From assembly GCF_006874425.1 (NCBI RefSeq), contig NZ_VIJZ01000021.1, forward strand, positions 1-41,896: a DNA stretch of 41,896 nucleotides. The letters are read 5' to 3'. The position numbers were made by a program, and so were the translations under genes. This DNA comes from Paenibacillus ottowii. GTDB lineage: Bacteria; Bacillota; Bacilli; Paenibacillales; Paenibacillaceae. The notes under the pieces are model-generated. The model made no database searches, was not told the DNA's origin, and saw only the letters and a list, made by a program, of their open reading frames with translations. Below are positions 15,760 through 25,020 of the stretch, piece after piece; positions within the stretch are counted from its first letter, which is position 1, and each line of letters begins with the position of its first letter.

Positions 15760-17472
15760 ATGACACTAAAAAAAAGAATCTTTTTATTGTTTTTTCTTAG
15801 CGCGTTTATTCCCTTTATCAGTATATTTGCAATTTCTTATTATACCATTGACTCTATTTTTGCGAATAAAATCAATGACGGAATTAGGAGCAATCTACAA
15901 CAGGTAACTTCATCACTGGAAAATTCAATTACCAATCTGAATCATGTTACTCAGCAATTATCATATAGCGGTACTTTAGGCAAAAAACTGGATGAAGTCT
16001 TGAAACCTTCCTCCAATATAATTGAATTGATTGAGGCTAGAGATGAATTAAAGAATGAGTTAAATGTTGTAACGTTTACTAATCCGAATATAGGCTTGAC
16101 CTTATATTATTTCCAGAAAGAAGGCGCTACACAGTTCGCTAACTTTCCCATCAAAGATCGTTTTGCCCCTGAGTCTTTGCCTGTGCTTTTCAAATCTTAT
16201 GGAATCGCGTACTATGGTCCCCATATCAGTATGAACCGATTTAATGATCAGCTCGTTTTATCTGCTATGCGAAAGGTGCAACTGCCTCAAAGGGACGATG
16301 TATATGTATACGTAGAATCCGGCTTTCGCCTTACGCAGGATATACTGGGTTACAACCAATACCAAGGAGCTTTATCGCATTTGATCCTGAATGGTGAGGG
16401 TCAAATTGTTTACAGTGAAATTCCGGAAACGATGAAAGTGGGGGAGAATTTCTTCAGCTTATCAAAAAGTGCTGCAAAAGATGGAATATCCCGTGACTAT
16501 CATTGGTTTAAGGAGGACTCCGCTCAGAATTGGAGCGTCATATCAGTAATATCACAGGCTAAGTATCAACAGGAGAAAAACCAGTGGTTGCTTCAAATAG
16601 TACTGGTCGCTTTATTTTTTCTTGGCTTTACTGTATTTCTTGCTTGGCTTCTGTGGAAGATGGTATACAAGCCACTCGGTCTGTTCCATTCGGAAATTAA
16701 CGGAATGTCTCAGAATCCACAAGAGGCAGGTAGCCAGACCCGCACTCATATTCCCGAGTTCGATTTTCTATTGGGCGAATTCTCAAATATGCAGCATCAA
16801 ATCGGTGACCTGTTCAAGGAAGTACAGCAGAAAGAGAAGATCCGTGCAGATTTGGAAGTAGAAAAATTGTTATATCAGATCAATCCTCACTTTCTGATGA
16901 ATACGCTAGATACCGTACACTGGCTGGCCGTCATGAATGGACAAGGAGAGATTGACAAGTTGGTACAATCTTTAAACAAGCTGTTGTATTACAATTTGGG
17001 TAAATTAGGGCAAGTATCGACGATGGAAGAAGAAATTGATGCGCTAAGACAGTATCTAGTCCTGCAGCAAATTCGATATGACTTTGAATTTGACGTGCGT
17101 ATTTCAGCGGATGACCATGTGCTTCAAATACCTGTGCCTCGTTTTATTCTGCAACCGTTGGTTGAAAATTCTCTCTATCATGGACTGAGTGACGAAGGTT
17201 TTATTCAAATTGAAGTTACACTCACCAAAACGCTGAATATCCTGATACAGGATAATGGAGCCGGCATGACCGAGGAAGCGATTCAAAGACTCTTGAACAA
17301 TCGTATAGCAGAACATAAAAAAGTAGGGATGGGCATCGGACTCAATTATGTTCACCGCATGTTGAGGGCACAGTACGGAGATCAAGCACAACTGGTGATC
17401 GAAAGTGAATTGGGTACAGGGACAAGTATTCTGCTCATACTTCCTATCAAAGGAGAAGATGTTCGGGGATGA
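15760..17472 (+). CDS. YesM-type sensor histidine kinase
   Basis: A 570-residue membrane sensor kinase. An N-terminal membrane segment (IFLLFFLSAFIPFISIFAI) is followed by an extracellular sensor region of about 250 residues. A second membrane segment (LLQIVLVALFFLGFTVFLAWLLW) and a linker follow. The His_kinase motif QINPHFLMNTLD carries H377. The ATPase domain has PLVENSLYHG (N box), DNGAGM and GMGIGLNYVHRM. The ATG at 15760 follows AGGAGA; the frame is open upstream to 15685, which would add 25 poorly supported residues. The stop overlaps the response-regulator start by 4 bp. Such pairs usually control an adjacent sugar ABC importer, here the genes from 19160. Confidence 0.92.
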   Translation: MTLKKRIFLLFFLSAFIPFISIFAISYYTIDSIFANKINDGIRSNLQQVTSSLENSITNLNHVTQQLSYSGTLGKKLDEVLKPSSNIIELIEARDELKNELNVVTFTNPNIGLTLYYFQKEGATQFANFPIKDRFAPESLPVLFKSYGIAYYGPHISMNRFNDQLVLSAMRKVQLPQRDDVYVYVESGFRLTQDILGYNQYQGALSHLILNGEGQIVYSEIPETMKVGENFFSLSKSAAKDGISRDYHWFKEDSAQNWSVISVISQAKYQQEKNQWLLQIVLVALFFLGFTVFLAWLLWKMVYKPLGLFHSEINGMSQNPQEAGSQTRTHIPEFDFLLGEFSNMQHQIGDLFKEVQQKEKIRADLEVEKLLYQINPHFLMNTLDTVHWLAVMNGQGEIDKLVQSLNKLLYYNLGKLGQVSTMEEEIDALRQYLVLQQIRYDFEFDVRISADDHVLQIPVPRFILQPLVENSLYHGLSDEGFIQIEVTLTKTLNILIQDNGAGMTEEAIQRLLNNRIAEHKKVGMGIGLNYVHRMLRAQYGDQAQLVIESELGTGTSILLILPIKGEDVRG

Positions 17473-18890
17473 TTAAAGTATTGATTGTGGATGACGACAA
17501 ATTGGTACGAAAAGGTATAAGCTCTGCGATGCCGTGGAATGAGTTCAATATGGAAGTTGTAGGAGAAGCAAGTAACGGGTTAAAAGCATTGGATTTTCTA
17601 AAATCTCAACCAGTCGATCTGATGTTGACGGATCTCGCGATGCCGGTGATGTCAGGTATTGAACTGATGCGAGCTGCAAGGCAACTCTATCCAGAGCTTC
17701 ATATTGTCGTATTAACACTGCATCAAGATTTCGATTATATCCAGGAAGCGCTCAGGCTGGGAGCCGTTGACTATATAGCCAAGGTACAGCTTGAGAAGGA
17801 GCAATTCGAACATGTGCTGCATCGAATACATACCCGAATTGACGAGCTGGCGAATAGAAAACAAAAGCAGCCGCTGCTGAGCGAGACCAATGTCCATTAT
17901 CGCCATGTGTATGCCCTTGTTTCACTGGATCGCAAGTTAGGACAGAACTGGCCGATTGAACCGACATCCAATGGAGAAGAGCTCCGATGGGAGATTGAAC
18001 GGAACAGTTGGATGTGGGCGGCACCCATGGACGTAGGGGATCAGCTGTTCCAAAGACTGAAGGAATCCCTGAACCAAGTCCACCAAAGCGCCTTGCTGAT
18101 TATATCCGATGTACAAGAGCGAACGTGGTCGCAAATCCAAAACTGGATTATTAATTATACAGAAACTTCCTTATTCTATGCATACGACCCTGATGATCCT
18201 GTCATTGCCGTTTCGATGAATGTGGATGACTCACTTCCAATTGAACCGCAGGATGAAGATATGGATCGAATTAAGCAAAGTTGGTTTCTATCACCATGGC
18301 CCCATAATGACAGTTACTACAACCAACTGATTGAACAGTTCAAATCACTAAGACTGCATAAAAGCCAGCTGATAGGATTGCTATACTCGATCGTTATGGA
18401 ATGGAATCACCTTTTTGCCCAGACTAAGCTGGGTAGAATCTCAATGAGCCATTCTTTTCTATCCTGGTACGAGGTAGAAGCTTGGATCAAGCAGACTTCT
18501 GTGGGCATTCGTAAGGCAGATGTACAGACTTCGTATTCACAGGAAATTGTAGACGCCGTCAAAAAATCGATCATAATCATGCAAAATGATTTGGACCAAG
18601 CCTTCACTGCTTCAAGTTTGTCCCGGCAACTGAACATCAGCCGAAGCTATTTCAGTCAATGCTTCAAGGATCTGATGGGGAAGACCTTTAATGAGTACTC
18701 CCGTTTTATACGCATAGAGAAGTCTAAAGAATATTTATTGAATACAAATAACACGATTTTCTGGATTGCGGAGCGAGTGGGTTATACGGATGAAAAATAT
18801 TTCAGCCGAATTTTTCGCGAATTGACAGGCCTGCTGCCAAGCGAATATCGCCAGCTGGGCAGAGGGGATAAAAAGCGTACTCTTTTATAA
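17469..18890 (+). CDS. YesN-type response regulator with AraC DNA-binding domain
   Basis: A 473-residue regulator. The receiver domain (1-120) has VDDD, the phosphorylation site D55 in MLTDLAMP, and a conserved K near LGAVDYIAKVQ. A long variable middle part follows. The last 100 residues are an AraC/XylS double helix-turn-helix (FTASSLSRQLNISRSYFSQ, then IAERVGYTDEKYFSRIFREL). The start codon overlaps the kinase stop by 4 bp. It probably activates the lipoprotein/permease operon beginning at 19160. Confidence 0.92.
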   Translation: MIKVLIVDDDKLVRKGISSAMPWNEFNMEVVGEASNGLKALDFLKSQPVDLMLTDLAMPVMSGIELMRAARQLYPELHIVVLTLHQDFDYIQEALRLGAVDYIAKVQLEKEQFEHVLHRIHTRIDELANRKQKQPLLSETNVHYRHVYALVSLDRKLGQNWPIEPTSNGEELRWEIERNSWMWAAPMDVGDQLFQRLKESLNQVHQSALLIISDVQERTWSQIQNWIINYTETSLFYAYDPDDPVIAVSMNVDDSLPIEPQDEDMDRIKQSWFLSPWPHNDSYYNQLIEQFKSLRLHKSQLIGLLYSIVMEWNHLFAQTKLGRISMSHSFLSWYEVEAWIKQTSVGIRKADVQTSYSQEIVDAVKKSIIIMQNDLDQAFTASSLSRQLNISRSYFSQCFKDLMGKTFNEYSRFIRIEKSKEYLLNTNNTIFWIAERVGYTDEKYFSRIFRELTGLLPSEYRQLGRGDKKRTLL

Positions 18891-18897
18891 TTCAGTC

Positions 18898-18935
18898 AAG
18901 CCGACAGATTTCTGATAGGAGCTGCCGGTTTTTTG
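18898..18935 (+). terminator. Probable terminator after the two-component system
   Basis: AAGCCGACAG and CTGCCGGTTT can pair with one mismatch and one G-U pair, followed by a T run around 18929-18934. The stem is imperfect but the position, directly after the response-regulator stop, is right. Confidence 0.55.
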
Positions 18936-19159
18936 TTCTTCACTTTGATTAGTAAGTTTGGATAGACAGATGTATGTCGATAGGTAGGATAAATGATTAC
19001 AAGCTAACGATGACCTCATGCTCTGACATGAAACCGCATACATTTTTCTATCCAAACAGACGTTAAATCCCTATCTCGTTTTGTCTTCATCGAGTTTTAT
19101 AATGAAAGCGCAACCAACAATGATAGAGAAATATTCACAACGAAGGGGAATCGAATGAG

Positions 19160-20896
19160 ATGACAACTAATTGGTCCGTAAAAAGCAAATTGTTGACGAG
19201 ACGTCTAGCCGTGCTGTCGTTATCTGCCCTGATGATTTCAACCCTTGCAGCCTGTGGGGCATCATCCAACCCTCCCACTGCGAAGGAAGCGGGCAAATAT
19301 GAGGTAACACCCGGGGACCCATTCAGTGCCTATAAAGACGAAATAACCGTCACGATGGGTCGTGTGACTACAGCCAACCCGAAACTGCCGGCTGGAGATT
19401 CGTATGAGAACAATGCGTATACTCGACTGGTCAAAAAAGCGTTTAACGCTCAAATTAAAGACCAATTTGAAGCGAACGGAGAAGATTACAGCCGTCAGGT
19501 TTCGCTCGCCATCGCCTCTGGAGAACTGCCTGACATGATGCGTGTCGATTCCAAAGATGAACTCAAAGAGCTGGTTGATAATGATCTGATTGAAGATATG
19601 ACGGAAATTTACAAACAGTATGCCACAGATAATATCAAGAATATTTACGACTCTTATGAGGGCCGGGCGTTAGACAATGCGACGATAGATGGACGTTTAA
19701 TGGCGCTTCCAGCTACTTCCCTAGATTCGGCACCAACCATGGTCTGGCTTCGTCAGGATTGGCTGGATCTACTGGGAATCCAGCTTGACGCAGACGGAGA
19801 TGGTGCCATCAAGCTGGACGATGTGGAGAAAACGGCCGAGGAATTCTTGAAAAGAGATCCGGGTCAAACCGGGAAACCGGTAGGTATACCCTTTGTGAAC
19901 ACCCTGAATACAACTGACTATAATGGTTCTGCCTATACCATGCTTGGAGTTGCCTCAACAAAGGGTTCATTCCCTCAGTACTGGATGAAGGGTAAAGATG
20001 GCAGCATTGTTTATGGCTCAACAACAGAGGAAACCAAGCAGATGCTAGGCGTCATGGCAGATTGGTTCAAGAAAGGCATCATCGATCCGCAATTTGGAAC
20101 ACGCACATTTGATGATATTACTGCACTGTACACCAACGGCCAATGCGGTATTGCTTTTGGACCATGGCATATTCCCGACTGGGGTCTGGGTAACGTGAAG
20201 CAGAAGGATAAGAATGCGAAATTCACGGCTTACACTTTGGAGGATGCGGATGGAAAGGTAAACGTGGCACACGCCAATCCAGCTAATCAGTTTATCGTTG
20301 TAAGAAAAGGATACGAACACCCGGAACTCGCCGTTAAAATAGTGAACCTTTTCTACGATAAACTGGCAAATGATAAAAATGTGGGAACATCTATGCCAGA
20401 AGCTGCCAAGTATCAAGAGAACGGCGTAGACGGTTCTACCAGACCGTTTAATATTGAAGTCAACTCGGCGACCTCGTTACTGGATGACTACTCTGACATC
20501 GTTCGCGGGATTAAAGGAGAGATTAGTCTGGATCAGGTCCGGACAACAGAATCAAAGAACAATATTAAAAGTATCCAAACTTACTTGAGCAATATGGATA
20601 CGGATAACGTAACAGCTTGGTCAAAATATCACTCGCGCATCAACGGAGTGGGACTGATTGACAAACTGACACGGGAAAACAAATTTGTATGGATGACACC
20701 TGCTTACTCTGGAACTACACCAAGCATGAAACAGACCTGGGCTAATCTGACCAAGATGGAGCAAGAATCTTTCATCAAAATCGTGACAGGTGCAGAACCC
20801 CTGAATTACTTCGATACATTCGTTAGCAATTGGAAGAAGCAAGGCGGTAATCAGGTAATTCAGGAAATTAAAGACGAGGTCGCATCCAAAAAATAA
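19160..20896 (+). CDS. Extracellular sugar-binding lipoprotein of an Lpl-type ABC importer
   Basis: A 578-residue lipoprotein. The signal peptide has basic start residues, a hydrophobic core and the lipobox TLAAC with C32 as the lipidated residue. The mature part looks like family 1 extracellular solute-binding proteins of the long LplA/YtcQ kind in Paenibacillus (GELPDMMRVDS, WLRQDWLDLLG, then a DADGDGAIKLDD calcium-loop-like segment). The ligand is probably an oligosaccharide. AAGGGG lies upstream of the ATG, and a TATAAT at 19098-19103 may be its -10 box, though no good -35 was seen. Permease genes follow after a hairpin. No ATPase gene is present; such importers commonly share an MsmX-type ATPase encoded elsewhere. 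Confidence 0.9.
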   Translation: MTTNWSVKSKLLTRRLAVLSLSALMISTLAACGASSNPPTAKEAGKYEVTPGDPFSAYKDEITVTMGRVTTANPKLPAGDSYENNAYTRLVKKAFNAQIKDQFEANGEDYSRQVSLAIASGELPDMMRVDSKDELKELVDNDLIEDMTEIYKQYATDNIKNIYDSYEGRALDNATIDGRLMALPATSLDSAPTMVWLRQDWLDLLGIQLDADGDGAIKLDDVEKTAEEFLKRDPGQTGKPVGIPFVNTLNTTDYNGSAYTMLGVASTKGSFPQYWMKGKDGSIVYGSTTEETKQMLGVMADWFKKGIIDPQFGTRTFDDITALYTNGQCGIAFGPWHIPDWGLGNVKQKDKNAKFTAYTLEDADGKVNVAHANPANQFIVVRKGYEHPELAVKIVNLFYDKLANDKNVGTSMPEAAKYQENGVDGSTRPFNIEVNSATSLLDDYSDIVRGIKGEISLDQVRTTESKNNIKSIQTYLSNMDTDNVTAWSKYHSRINGVGLIDKLTRENKFVWMTPAYSGTTPSMKQTWANLTKMEQESFIKIVTGAEPLNYFDTFVSNWKKQGGNQVIQEIKDEVASKK

Positions 20897-20912
20897 ACAA
20901 TCATGAACGGTT

Positions 20913-20940
20913 AGCAGGGCTGCGCATTCGCAGCCCTGCT
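20913..20940 (+). other. Perfect 12-bp intercistronic hairpin
   Basis: AGCAGGGCTGCG and CGCAGCCCTGCT flank a 4-nt CATT loop, just after the lipoprotein gene. There is no T run; TTAGGAAAGG, the next gene's ribosome binding site, follows. It is probably a 3' stabiliser or partial attenuator keeping binding-protein mRNA above permease mRNA, as known in other binding-protein operons. Confidence 0.7.
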
Positions 20941-20959
20941 TTAGGAAAGGGGTCCATCC

Positions 20960-21874
20960 ATGAAACAGGGGAATGATAATGCAAAAAGCCGATTGGGCAC
21001 GGGTGCCATGTATCATCTGATGATGCTTCCAGGTATTTTGTTTTTGCTTATATTCAGCTATGTTCCGATGGTCGGTGTCATCACGGCGTTTCAGGATTAT
21101 ATACCAGCCAAGGGGATGTTTGGCTCTAAATTTGTAGGACTGAAGCACTTTATTTATATGTTTAAGCTGCCGGACATCGCACAGGTTTTTAGTAATACGT
21201 TGGTGATTGCCATTGCCAAGATTCTATTGGGAACACTGATGGCTATCATTTTTTCCATTTTGTTAAATGAGATCCGCATTAGATTCGTAAAAAAAACCGT
21301 ACAGACAATCGTTTATCTGCCACACTTTCTATCCTGGGTAGTTTTAGCGTCTGTGGTTGTTAACATGTTCAGTTTGGATGGAATTGTGAATCAAATTTTG
21401 GTTATTTTCGGTCTGGAGAATATTAATTTTCTCGGCAGCAACACCTGGTTCCAGCCGCTGATCATTGGAACAGACGTGTGGAAGGAGTTTGGTTACAGTT
21501 CCATCGTCTATTTGGCTGCAATTACTTCAATTGATCCGGGTCTGTATGAAGCGGCAGGAATGGATGGAGCCAGCTGGTGGAGAAAAGTATGGCATATTAC
21601 GTTGCCAGGCATGCTGCCTATTATCCTGCTCATGGGAGTGATGAGTCTAACCAATATTTTGAGCGCTGGCTTCGATCAAATTTATAATCTGTATAATCCA
21701 GTTGTCTATGAGTCGGGAGATATTCTGGATACTTATGTATATCGGATTGGACTCGTTGGGCGACAATATAGTTTCGGTACGGCTGTTGGCCTGTTCAAGT
21801 CAGTGATCGGTATTGTTTTGCTATTGTCCGCCAACCAATTGGCCAAAAAATACACTGACCGTAAAATATTTTAA
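20960..21874 (+). CDS. ABC sugar permease, LplB-type
   Basis: A 304-residue inner-membrane permease with six hydrophobic segments. The EAA loop reads YEAAGMDGASWWRKVWHITLPGM, typical of carbohydrate importers. AGGAAAGGGG precedes the ATG at 20960. It forms the translocation channel with the next permease and takes substrate from the lipoprotein encoded upstream. Confidence 0.92.
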   Translation: MKQGNDNAKSRLGTGAMYHLMMLPGILFLLIFSYVPMVGVITAFQDYIPAKGMFGSKFVGLKHFIYMFKLPDIAQVFSNTLVIAIAKILLGTLMAIIFSILLNEIRIRFVKKTVQTIVYLPHFLSWVVLASVVVNMFSLDGIVNQILVIFGLENINFLGSNTWFQPLIIGTDVWKEFGYSSIVYLAAITSIDPGLYEAAGMDGASWWRKVWHITLPGMLPIILLMGVMSLTNILSAGFDQIYNLYNPVVYESGDILDTYVYRIGLVGRQYSFGTAVGLFKSVIGIVLLLSANQLAKKYTDRKIF

Positions 21875-21887
21875 GGAGGCAAACCCT

Positions 21888-22781
21888 GTGTCATATTCTA
21901 AGAGCCAAAAAGGTCGAATAGGCGGGTTAGTCATCTATGCCATTGTCATATTGCTGGCATTGATCTGCCTTCTTCCGTTATGGAATATCGTTGCGATTTC
22001 ATTTAGCAGCAGCGAGGCCGTATCAGCTAATGCTGTAGGTCTCATACCGGTCAATTTTACAACCGCAGCGTATACGAAAATTATCGATGATGCTCAGTTC
22101 TGGCGTTCCTTTGGTATATCTGTTCTACGTGTTGTACTCACACTTCTTCTCAACATGATTCTTATTGTTCTAATGGCCTACCCGCTCTCCAAGTCGAAAA
22201 GGGAATTTAGGGGCAGAAATATCTATATGAATATCATGATCTTTGCCATGCTGTTCAGCGGCGGGATGATCCCAAGTTATCTACTGATCAAAAACCTCGA
22301 TATGCTCAATACAATTTGGTCGCTTGTTCTACCAGGAGCTGTCCCTATATTCAGTGTCATCCTTGTCATGAACTTCTTTTCTGCTGTACCTAAGGCCCTA
22401 GAAGAAGCAGCATTCATCGATGGAGCCAGTCCGCTGCAAGTCCTGTTCAAAGTGTATGTGCCTGTGTCCATTCCTGCGTTGGCGACGGTAGCACTATTCA
22501 GTATCGTGGGAACATGGAATGATTTCTTCAGTGGGCTGATCTATATGACCCAAGTCAGCAATTATCCGTTAATGACTTATATCCAATCCCTTAATGTGAA
22601 TATTGCGGAGCTTCTTCAATCCGGCACCAACTCAGCACAACTCAGCAACTTGACTGAAATTTCAAACAAAAATCTAAATGCGGCCAAAATCGTAGTCGCC
22701 GTCATCCCGCTGCTGCTGATTTATCCGCTGCTTCAAAAATATTTTGTAACTGGAATTGTTGTAGGATCGGTAAAAGAGTAA
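21888..22781 (+). CDS. ABC sugar permease, LplC/YtcP-type
   Basis: A 297-residue permease with six hydrophobic segments and the EAA loop EEAAFIDGASPLQVLFKVYVPVSIPAL. The GTG at 21888 is chosen because AAGGAGG at 21873-21879 sits just before it; the open frame upstream overlaps the first permease gene. Third gene of the importer. Confidence 0.92.
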   Translation: MSYSKSQKGRIGGLVIYAIVILLALICLLPLWNIVAISFSSSEAVSANAVGLIPVNFTTAAYTKIIDDAQFWRSFGISVLRVVLTLLLNMILIVLMAYPLSKSKREFRGRNIYMNIMIFAMLFSGGMIPSYLLIKNLDMLNTIWSLVLPGAVPIFSVILVMNFFSAVPKALEEAAFIDGASPLQVLFKVYVPVSIPALATVALFSIVGTWNDFFSGLIYMTQVSNYPLMTYIQSLNVNIAELLQSGTNSAQLSNLTEISNKNLNAAKIVVAVIPLLLIYPLLQKYFVTGIVVGSVKE

Positions 22782-22947
22782 TTGTATGCTGTTATATCCA
22801 CAGAGCTTTCAAGATAGTAATGTTGACTTCCTATACTCAAGGCAGTTCTTGATTTTTAGCATTATCGTATTTATTTGCCACCCCTCGAATAGGCTGTATA
22901 GACGCCAAAAGATCTGTAAAAAAGCCTAAACGTGGGGAAGTGACCTG

Positions 22948-23607
22948 ATGCCATTATCCGGTGAAAATGCAGTAGAATCGGAAATGATTTCACCTACTGA
23001 AGACTTGATGGGTAAACACGATGTATTAAAACGAATTTTTCTTATTCAAGAGGCAGTATTATCCAACTTTTCGTTGGTAGATTCACTTCGGCAAGGCGGA
23101 TATATTCTCTATGCCAGGCATGCAGAAGCAACACAGGGAATAGATCAACCATACCTTAACTTCCAGAATTGTTCTACCCAAAGGAATCTTTCCGAAAAAG
23201 GTAGAAGACAGGCTATAGCCTATGGCGAATTACTACGAAGCTTACGCATTCCCCTTGAACTTCCAATTATCGCTGGCCCTTTTTGCAGAACCCAGGAAAC
23301 GGCTGCTTTAGCTTTCGGATGGGGAAATATTCAAGTAGATCCTTTTTGGTATCAAATTTATCGATTGAGCGGCGTTTTAAACCCGATAGAACAGGAATGG
23401 ATATTAAGTTCCCTCAAATCAATCTTGGAAATCCAACCGTCCCCTGGGAGTAATAAGGTCATTATCGCTCATAGTTTCCCAAAGGGGATTGGTTTAGGCG
23501 AAATTCCAGACATGGGAACTATCGTTATAAAGCCTTATGGAGTAGGCAAAGGTTTTGAAGTGATCACACAAGTATCTTTAGAGGAGTTAAATACTAAGAA
23601 CTTCTAA
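22948..23607 (+). CDS. Histidine phosphatase superfamily protein
   Basis: A 219-residue protein of the phosphoglycerate-mutase-like branch. The catalytic motif is LYARHAEA with R57 and H58, a second arginine lies in GPFCRTQETAAL, and the second catalytic histidine is in IIAHSFPKG. The first 45 residues are an extra N-terminal part without known motif. GGGGAAG precedes the ATG. The substrate is unknown; it stands alone between the importer operon and the sucrose locus. Confidence 0.85.
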   Translation: MPLSGENAVESEMISPTEDLMGKHDVLKRIFLIQEAVLSNFSLVDSLRQGGYILYARHAEATQGIDQPYLNFQNCSTQRNLSEKGRRQAIAYGELLRSLRIPLELPIIAGPFCRTQETAALAFGWGNIQVDPFWYQIYRLSGVLNPIEQEWILSSLKSILEIQPSPGSNKVIIAHSFPKGIGLGEIPDMGTIVIKPYGVGKGFEVITQVSLEELNTKNF

Positions 23608-23648
23608 AGATAAAAATAGCAGATTAAGGGTAACGATTGGCAGGGCAG

Positions 23649-23692
23649 AAGTTGAGCAGGGAGTTAATTTATTCCTTATGCTCGACTTTTTT
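23649..23692 (+). terminator. Terminator after the histidine phosphatase gene
   Basis: AAGTTGAGCA (23649-23658) pairs with TGCTCGACTT (23679-23688; one G-U pair), followed by a T run to 23692. Confidence 0.75.
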
Positions 23693-23839
23693 ATGCCTTG
23701 CCGCGAAATTCGTATGCGGGATCGACGATGTCATTGCAAATACAGCACCGAAGGTTGGAGACATGTTTTTTCACGTTTAACCATGTTAAAATAATAGAAT
23801 AATTGGAGACATGGCATGGAGAGAAGGCGGGTTGAATCA

Positions 23840-24823
23840 ATGAAACCAAAACTTAATGATGTTGCACAATTAGCTGGAGTTTCACCGACTACGGTTTCTC
23901 GCGTACTTAATAATCGTGGCTATATCAGTCAAGAAACGAAGGATCAAGTTCATAAAGCGATGCAGGAGCTAAATTATTTTCCTAATGATGTGGCTCGGTC
24001 ATTATTTAGTAAACGAACAAATCTGATTGGATTAATCATTCCAACTACAAACAACCCATTTTTCGGAGAGCTGACTTTTCATATAGAGAATATTTGTGCG
24101 TCATTAGGCTATAAGCTGTTACTTTGTAACAGTTTGAATCAGCTAGATAAAGAAGAGTCTTATGTAGATATGCTTATGCGAAATCAAGTTGATGGTATTA
24201 TCGTTGGTACACACAACCGAGGTATCGTAAATTATGAACAGAAGAATATTGCCGTCATTGCGATCGATCGTTTCCTATCCGATTCAATCCCAGTTGTAGG
24301 ATCGGATAATTATATGGGTGGAAAACTGGCGTCAGAGCTGCTTATTGGAAAGGGATGCAAGCATATCTTGCACATCAATGGCCCTGTTGAATTGGAAACA
24401 CCAGCAAACTTAAGAAGAAAAGCATATGAAGATGTGATGGAACAATATGGTCGAGAGGCAATTACCTATGAAGTACATGATCCCTTTCACCAACAGAATC
24501 ACGATGAACCGATAAAGCGCTTACTTGATGAACATCCTGAAGTAGATGGATTGTTCGCGAGTAACGATATGGTGGCTGCGTCTTTTATTGCTGAAACAAG
24601 AAGAAGAGGAAAACGGGTTCCTGAAGATATCCGCGTAATTGGATATGATGGAACAGAAACAACCCGTAATCTTCTTCCTGAATTAACAACAATCCAGCAA
24701 CCAATACAGGAGATCGCGAGATCTTCCATAGAGTTACTTATTAAAGAAATTGAAGGTGGCTTCAGTGATGTCCCGCGAGAAACCTATCTACCCGTGAAAC
24801 TTATTGAAGCTAGTACAGCTTAA
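23840..24823 (+). CDS. LacI-family regulator of the sucrose genes
   Basis: A 327-residue LacI-type repressor. The N-terminal helix-turn-helix and hinge read LNDVAQLAGVSPTTVSRVLNN, and the periplasmic-binding-like effector domain follows (GLIIPTTNNPFFGEL, GLFASNDMVAA, IGYDGTE). ATG at 23840 is chosen because AAGGCGG precedes it; the in-frame ATG at 23816 would add eight atypical residues. It lies just upstream of a sugar permease and a sucrase whose promoter carries a LacI-type palindrome at 24917-24936, the likely operator. The inducer is probably sucrose or a fructose derivative. Confidence 0.88.
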   Translation: MKPKLNDVAQLAGVSPTTVSRVLNNRGYISQETKDQVHKAMQELNYFPNDVARSLFSKRTNLIGLIIPTTNNPFFGELTFHIENICASLGYKLLLCNSLNQLDKEESYVDMLMRNQVDGIIVGTHNRGIVNYEQKNIAVIAIDRFLSDSIPVVGSDNYMGGKLASELLIGKGCKHILHINGPVELETPANLRRKAYEDVMEQYGREAITYEVHDPFHQQNHDEPIKRLLDEHPEVDGLFASNDMVAASFIAETRRRGKRVPEDIRVIGYDGTETTRNLLPELTTIQQPIQEIARSSIELLIKEIEGGFSDVPRETYLPVKLIEASTA

Positions 24824-24916
24824 TACCATTTCCCTAGTTTTCTGCATATGTATAAGGTGGAGCTATCCTTATTGGAGTAATTGAAATCAAAGAGGAGAGC
24901 TCTTTTCTTTCGAAAA

Positions 24917-24957
24917 TGTGTCAAGCGGTTGACACATGAAAGCGGTTGACATATAAT
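24917..24957 (+). promoter_or_regulatory. Consensus promoter with overlapping operator for the sucrose genes
   Basis: TTGACA at 24929-24934 and TATAAT at 24952-24957 have a 17-bp spacer, matching the sigma-A consensus exactly. An operator with 8-bp arms TGTGTCAA and TTGACACA around GCGG (24917-24936) overlaps the -35 box. The 12-mer AAGCGGTTGACA is repeated at 24923-24934 and 24940-24951, so a second half-site lies between -35 and -10. Confidence 0.85.
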
Positions 24958-24970
24958 CAGTCTGTAAATA

Positions 24971-24984
24971 CGAAAGTGCTTTCA
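24971..24984 (+). promoter_or_regulatory. Cre-like site (CcpA catabolite control)
   Basis: The sequence CGAAAGTGCTTTCA (24971-24984) is, on the reverse strand, TGAAAGCACTTTCG. It differs from the ideal cre TGAAAGCGCTTTCA at two positions. It lies just downstream of the expected start point, where CcpA binding blocks transcription. Confidence 0.6.
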
Positions 24985-25020
24985 TTTACATTAAATGTTC
25001 AACTAAGAGGAGCGTTCGAT

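Noticed and set aside
24917..24951. Repeated AAGCGGTTGACA as a possible CRISPR or mobile repeat
   Set aside because: Only two copies, inside a promoter; explained by operator half-sites.
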